Positions 60,801 to 64,000 of a stretch of 64,000 bases of DNA are shown here, piece by piece. The notes beneath the pieces were generated by a model. The model saw only the letters and a program-made list of their open reading frames with translations. It searched no databases and had not been told where the DNA came from. The DNA comes from Sulfurimicrobium sp964384915. GTDB taxonomy: Bacteria > Pseudomonadota > Gammaproteobacteria > Burkholderiales > Sulfuricellaceae. The position numbers and the translations under genes were made by a program. Numbering within the stretch: the stretch's first letter is position 1; each line of letters opens with the position of its first letter. Location: the NCBI GenBank assembly GCA_964384915.1, contig CAYLMA010000003.1, positions 1 through 64,000 of the forward strand. Direction: 5' to 3'.

Positions 60801-62590
60801 ACGGGCAAGCGGTTGGAACGGCTATGGCCAGAAAGATCTATCAGCACATGAACACTATCGTTGTGAATCAGGCGTGCGGCTGCTTCATCGCTTAGTCCGC
60901 ACAGGGATTTCCAGGCGGAAAAATGGGGTTTGATTCGTGCGCTAAGCGCATCAAAATTCCGGGTGCTTGGATAGGCAATTAATTCAACGGCGTTCTGGTC
61001 AAGCTGGACTAGCAGGCTTTCCAGAAAATAACCGACTGGATGATTGCTTAAATCGCCTGACACCAGTCCGATCCGCAGGCGTTCCGGGTTCTTTGCACAT
61101 GACCACGTTTCAAACCGCGATGCGATTCCGTTACTGATTTTTCGGCCATATTCACAAGCTTCCGCAAAGTTATACGAGGGATCGCTTCCGGATGCGTAAT
61201 TTAACAAGAACAATAAATTACTGTGCGCCATGGTGAAGTCCGGGTTGATCCGTAGCGCTTGCCGGTAGCTGGCCTCGGCCTCGGTTAATCGGCCCGTTTC
61301 CTTGAGAACGATGCCCAGGTTGAAATGCGCCTCAGCGTAATCCGGATCGATCTGCAGCGCCTGCCGGTAACTGGCTTCGGCTTCGCCAAGACGGCCCAGA
61401 TCCATCAGGGCGGCCCCCAGATTATTGTGCGCCTCGGCCAAGTCCGGCTTGATCCGCAGCACAAGACGCAGGTTTGCTTCGGCCTCGCCGGGCCGGCCTA
61501 GATCCATCAGGGTGGCGCACAGGTTGTTATGCACCCCGATGTTATGCGGATTGATCTGTAGCGCCCTTCGGTAACACGCCTCGGCCTCGTTCAGCCTGCC
61601 AAGCTGGTTCAGGACGTTGCCCAGGTTGCTGTGGGCATCGGCAAAGTCCGGGTTGATCCGCAGCGTCCGCCGGTAGCTGGCCTCGGCCTCGTCCAGCCGG
61701 TCCAGGGCATGCAGGGTGTTGCCCAGGTTGTAGCGCGCCTGGTCGTAATCCGGCCTGATCTGCAGCGCCCGCCGCAGGCTCGCTTCGGCCTCATTCAGCC
61801 GGCCGAGATCGTGAAGTGCGATGCCCAGGTTGATGTGCGCATCGGCGTCGTCCGGCGCCAGCGCTGCCGCTTTTTGCATCGGCGCCAGCGCGTCCGCGCT
61901 TCGCCCCATCTGCTTGAGCGCCGCGCCCAACACCTTCCAGCCAAACCCGTGCTGCGGGAAACGCTCCGTCATCGAGTGGGCGAGAGTAGCGGCTTCCGCG
62001 TAGCGCCCCTGGCGAAAAATGGCCACCAGAAAGTCGCTTTCTTGAGGGCTGGGGCTTTCCCCCAGGGGCAGGGCCGGTTTGTCCGGCTGGGCGGCATGGG
62101 CCTCGGGGATTTTATTGCCATTGTGCGCGGCGGCCGGTGAAACGGAGGGGTATTCCTTGAAAGTCTGCGGATCGTCCGCATTGGGGCGCTCTGCAACCGG
62201 CGCGCCTCCTTCCAATCGTAGCGCCAACGCATCTACGTCATCCCCATGCAAGCCCCGCTGCCTTGCCATCGCCAGCACTTCCCGCGCCGCTTCCAACTGG
62301 TCAGCCTGCATCAGGGCGTTGGCATAGCTCAACCAGTATTGTCCGCGTGTCGGGTCGGATTCCAGTGCGGCAAAGAAATAGGGCAGGCTGGCTGCAGGCT
62401 GCTTCATCTGCAGCTTCAAAATACCCAAATTGTGGTTTGCTTCCGGATGGCGCGGACGGTCTTGCAGGATGGCCAGGTAGCGTTCTCCAGCTTCTTGCAA
62501 CTGGCCTGCCTGGTGCCGGGCGACAGCCTCGTGCAAGGCTGGGTCTATGCTCTGCGGCGCGGGTTGCGGCGGGGGGATGTCCGTGGTCAT
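57797..62590 (-). CDS. Giant TPR protein with two OGT-type glycosyltransferase domains
   Basis: A single 1597-aa frame holds TPR array 1 (about 20-480), OGT domain 1 (about 500-855), TPR array 2 (about 895-1200) and OGT domain 2 (about 1240-1597). Domain 1 is classical: RLRIGLVSGDLSNHPVGYFL, GHSRSNRLPVFAWKPAPVQV, CFNNLTKMNDDV and PFPFPGGTTSVEGLWMGVPV. Domain 2 is of the other type: KIGYVSPDFKKHPVRHFLEP, FGTLTRGIRIN and DCFPHNSGTTLFETLYMGIP, like the adjacent 896-aa enzyme. Both keep the His and Lys/Asn-region motifs expected of active enzymes, as far as can be judged. The two TPR arrays share a 416-base stretch of identical DNA. It may make a two-step modification of flagellin. Confidence 0.9.
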   Translation of the reverse strand: MTTDIPPPQPAPQSIDPALHEAVARHQAGQLQEAGERYLAILQDRPRHPEANHNLGILKLQMKQPAASLPYFFAALESDPTRGQYWLSYANALMQADQLEAAREVLAMARQRGLHGDDVDALALRLEGGAPVAERPNADDPQTFKEYPSVSPAAAHNGNKIPEAHAAQPDKPALPLGESPSPQESDFLVAIFRQGRYAEAATLAHSMTERFPQHGFGWKVLGAALKQMGRSADALAPMQKAAALAPDDADAHINLGIALHDLGRLNEAEASLRRALQIRPDYDQARYNLGNTLHALDRLDEAEASYRRTLRINPDFADAHSNLGNVLNQLGRLNEAEACYRRALQINPHNIGVHNNLCATLMDLGRPGEAEANLRLVLRIKPDLAEAHNNLGAALMDLGRLGEAEASYRQALQIDPDYAEAHFNLGIVLKETGRLTEAEASYRQALRINPDFTMAHSNLLFLLNYASGSDPSYNFAEACEYGRKISNGIASRFETWSCAKNPERLRIGLVSGDLSNHPVGYFLESLLVQLDQNAVELIAYPSTRNFDALSARIKPHFSAWKSLCGLSDEAAARLIHNDSVHVLIDLSGHSRSNRLPVFAWKPAPVQVSWLGYFATTGVAEMDYLVADPWTLPESEEVYFTEKIWRLPQTRLCFTPPDIEMAVSRLPALTNGHVTFGCFNNLTKMNDDVVALWSSVLAAVPGSRLFLKAKQLKEVAVRQRTIERYVAHGIEADRLILEGPESREKYLAAYHRVDIALDPFPFPGGTTSVEGLWMGVPVLSLDGKRFLSRQSIGILMNAGLPDWIAADNDDYVARAASHAGDLERLARLRMGLRQQVLASPLFDAPSFARNLEEALWGMWTQNAHRVGGNVPPPAVQCGNNSPSGQEKEALVSMFTEGRLAEAAALAQSMTERFPQHGFGWKVLGAALKQMGRSADALAPMQKAAALAPDDADAHINLGIALHDLGRLNEAEASLRRALQIRPDYDQARYNLGNTLHALDRLDEAEASYRRTLRINPDFADAHSNLGNVLNQLGRLNEAEACYRRALLIDPNNADAHYNLGNTLKDLGRLDEAEASYRHALQIKPDYAPAHYNLGITLQEQNRLEEAESSYRRALQIEPEHASAHNNLGNTLKDLGRLTEAEASYRRALTLEPDYATAHSNLGITLKDLGRLDEAEASFRRALRIRPDFADAFSNMLFTLNYHPDKSGEEIFSVYKEYDAKFGAPRRRDWRPHGNSRETNRRLKIGYVSPDFKKHPVRHFLEPLLARHDKSAMELYAYAELAREDGITARYKGYVDHWVSTSGMSAAALADRIRADGIDILVDLAGHTGKNRLDAFALKPAPVSISWIGCGYSTGLTAIDYFLTDKAFVPAGSEELFSEKPWRLATPSYVYRPAEGMGDVNPLPALRSGHITFGTLTRGIRINYRVIRVWAEILKRVEGARLVIDSKDFCEPYTQDILAEKFAVHGVHREQLQMGCHSPPWDVLRGFDIGLDCFPHNSGTTLFETLYMGIPFITLAGRPSVGRIGSSILEGLGHAEWIANTEDEYVEKALALAGNLPKLATLRAGLRGKMQTGPLMDEQGFARAVEAAYREMFEKWAKG

Positions 62591-62656
62591 CGGGGTCGGC
62601 CTGGTCCGGCTGCTGGGTCATTCATCATCGCAGGTGATGGGCATGCGGCAGCCATC

Positions 62657-64000
62657 TTATTGAACAGGCAGTGGCTCGGAATACTGCAAGCCATAGTCAT
62701 AGCATTTCTTGCAAAAGGGATGCCGGTATTTCAGTTGCTGAATTTCAGCATGGGATTTATCAATGAAATCCACCCCCAGCATGTTCTGTGAATCGTAGGT
62801 TCCGCAGCACAGGGCGACACTCCCGTCGTGGTTGATCGCGGTCATGTTGAATCGCATCTCGCAATCAAGGTCTTTATTGATCGTCTTCCGCTTCAAAGCC
62901 AGGGCGTCAAGCGGGTGCACTAGCAAGTTGGCCAGCAGTTCGGTTTCGCTCGCGTCGCTCCTCCCCTCAATCAAATCCACCATCTTTTCAAGGGGGGAGT
63001 AAAACGCGGGAATGGAGTGGTAGTCAAACCGCAATGTTCTGCACAAGTGTTCCATGGCGGCGGATTCATGGATGTTGTGGCGATACAAGTGATGGCCGAC
63101 CCAAACCCGGATGGATAGATTGAATTTGTCAATGAGGTCGCGGATAAGCCCCATGTTTCTTTTGACTAGCTCGATGTCCCCTTTGACGTGGGTTTTTGAA
63201 TACACTGCCTGGGTTAGGCCGGAGAGTGATATTTTTATCTCGTCCGGCTCCGCGCGAATGGTTTCCTCAAGATTTCTTTTGATGCTTAAGTTGGTTGAAA
63301 TCATCGCATAGAGGCCATTCTGCTTGAGAATTGCGATCATTTCCGGAAGTTTTGGATGCAACAAGGGTTCGCCCCAGTTGAATAGCCACACTTTGGGGTT
63401 GTCCACCACGCGGTCCTGCTTGATCTTTTCCACGATACGGCGGAACAGGTCTAAATCCATGAATCCCTTGGAGCGAAGCGCGTCTGGAAAATTTCCAACG
63501 GGGCAGGACGGGCAACGCAAATTGCAAGTGCCGGATACATCGATGCTATAAATGAAGGTGCTTGCTTCATGGGGAAAGTAGCGCCGTAACGAGCGGCCAT
63601 TCGCAAAATCGAAAACCTCAGGCGCTAAATAATCAGGCAGTAAACCTTTCTTCCTGAAAATGTCGTTGAGAATGCCTTGCGCCGCTGCGAAATCCGGGTT
63701 GATTTCCAATGCCCGCCGGCAGCTGGCTTCGGCCTCGTCCAGGCGGCCCAGCTCCTTGAGGGTGTTGCCCAGGTTGCTATGTGCGGCCGCGTTATCCGGA
63801 ATGAACTTCAGCGCTTGCCGGTAGCTGGCTTCGGCTTCGTCCAGGCGGCCCGAATCATGAAGGGTGATGCCCAGGTTGTAATGCGCTTCGCCGTAGTTCG
63901 GATTAACCTGCAGCGCCCGCCGGTAACAGGCCTCGGCCTCATCCAGCCGGTTCAGGCCCTTGAGCGCGTTGCCCAGGTTGTTATAGGCTTCGGTGAAATC
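62657..64000 (-). CDS. TPR-radical SAM/SPASM protein, 5' end outside the window
   Basis: The visible 447 residues (frame open at the window edge) comprise TPR units (LGRLDEAEASCRRALEINPD and two more) and, from about residue 135, a radical SAM domain with CNLRCPSC binding the [4Fe-4S]/SAM cluster, FNWGEPLLHP, and a C-terminal SPASM-like region (CEMRFNMTAINHDGSVALCC, then CKKCYDYG) for auxiliary clusters. Fusion of a radical SAM enzyme to TPRs of the same type as in the two neighbouring glycosyltransferases suggests that all three bind the same substrate. It could modify a sugar or the peptide itself; this is inference. It lies 66 bases upstream of the giant gene. Confidence 0.88.
   Translation of the reverse strand, partial: DFTEAYNNLGNALKGLNRLDEAEACYRRALQVNPNYGEAHYNLGITLHDSGRLDEAEASYRQALKFIPDNAAAHSNLGNTLKELGRLDEAEASCRRALEINPDFAAAQGILNDIFRKKGLLPDYLAPEVFDFANGRSLRRYFPHEASTFIYSIDVSGTCNLRCPSCPVGNFPDALRSKGFMDLDLFRRIVEKIKQDRVVDNPKVWLFNWGEPLLHPKLPEMIAILKQNGLYAMISTNLSIKRNLEETIRAEPDEIKISLSGLTQAVYSKTHVKGDIELVKRNMGLIRDLIDKFNLSIRVWVGHHLYRHNIHESAAMEHLCRTLRFDYHSIPAFYSPLEKMVDLIEGRSDASETELLANLLVHPLDALALKRKTINKDLDCEMRFNMTAINHDGSVALCCGTYDSQNMLGVDFIDKSHAEIQQLKYRHPFCKKCYDYGLQYSEPLPVQ

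Overview
The window is 64 kb of a moderately GC-rich proteobacterial chromosome. RsxABCDGE followed by nth, the DksA, Dtd and RimO genes, FlaG-FliD-FliS-FliT behind short flagellins, and a Neisseria-like type II-C CRISPR repeat and tracrRNA all fit a betaproteobacterium, probably a free-living motile member of the Nitrosomonadales or a neighbouring group. That placement rests on recognised protein families only. One end cuts pnp and the other cuts a TPR-radical SAM gene.

Layout. 1-4.6 kb: the end of pnp, a remnant of a GDSL hydrolase, a ROK sugar kinase and dtd, a small membrane protein, a tandem universal stress protein and a tRNA-Arg(ACG). 4.6-13.5 kb: aminotransferase and uvrB (divergent), a GAF/HD-GYP protein, an acetyl-CoA hydrolase-GNAT fusion and an EF-G-like GTPase. 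13.5-20.5 kb: a complete type II-C CRISPR-Cas locus with a 14-repeat array, cas2, cas1, an unusually large cas9 (1533 aa) and a divergent tracrRNA whose predicted promoter lies across the cas9 start. A PrlF/YhaV toxin-antitoxin pair with its own palindromic operator follows, then rimO.

22.8-36 kb is a second-messenger region read on the minus strand: a PAS-PAS-GGDEF-EAL protein, a cyclic-nucleotide-binding protein, a phosphotransferase/P-loop fusion, a GAF/HD-GYP protein, a GAF-fused GspE/PilB-type ATPase, a metallo-beta-lactamase-fold protein resembling class II cAMP phosphodiesterase, an M48 protease, an SH3-like protein and a CHASE2-adenylate cyclase. Makers, breakers and a likely reader of cAMP and c-di-GMP are thus side by side. 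36-41 kb holds ilvE, a zinc-finger protein, an ArnD-like deacetylase, bcp, a HAD phosphatase, dksA and a hypothetical gene. 41-50 kb is the Rsx/Rnf electron-transport operon, with a Phd/PIN toxin-antitoxin pair wedged between rsxE and nth, then FIST, DUF1841 and DUF3025 genes.

50-64 kb is a flagellar filament locus on the minus strand: three near-identical tandem flagellins behind two tandem sigma-28 promoters, flaG, fliD, fliS and fliT. Upstream of the flagellins lie a TPR-OGT (SPINDLY-type) glycosyltransferase, a 1597-aa protein with two different OGT-type catalytic domains, and a TPR-radical SAM/SPASM protein. The simplest reading is a flagellin O-glycosylation module. Several dispersed palindromic repeats (REP- or MITE-like) lie between genes, and one copy interrupts a PAS-sensor pseudogene.
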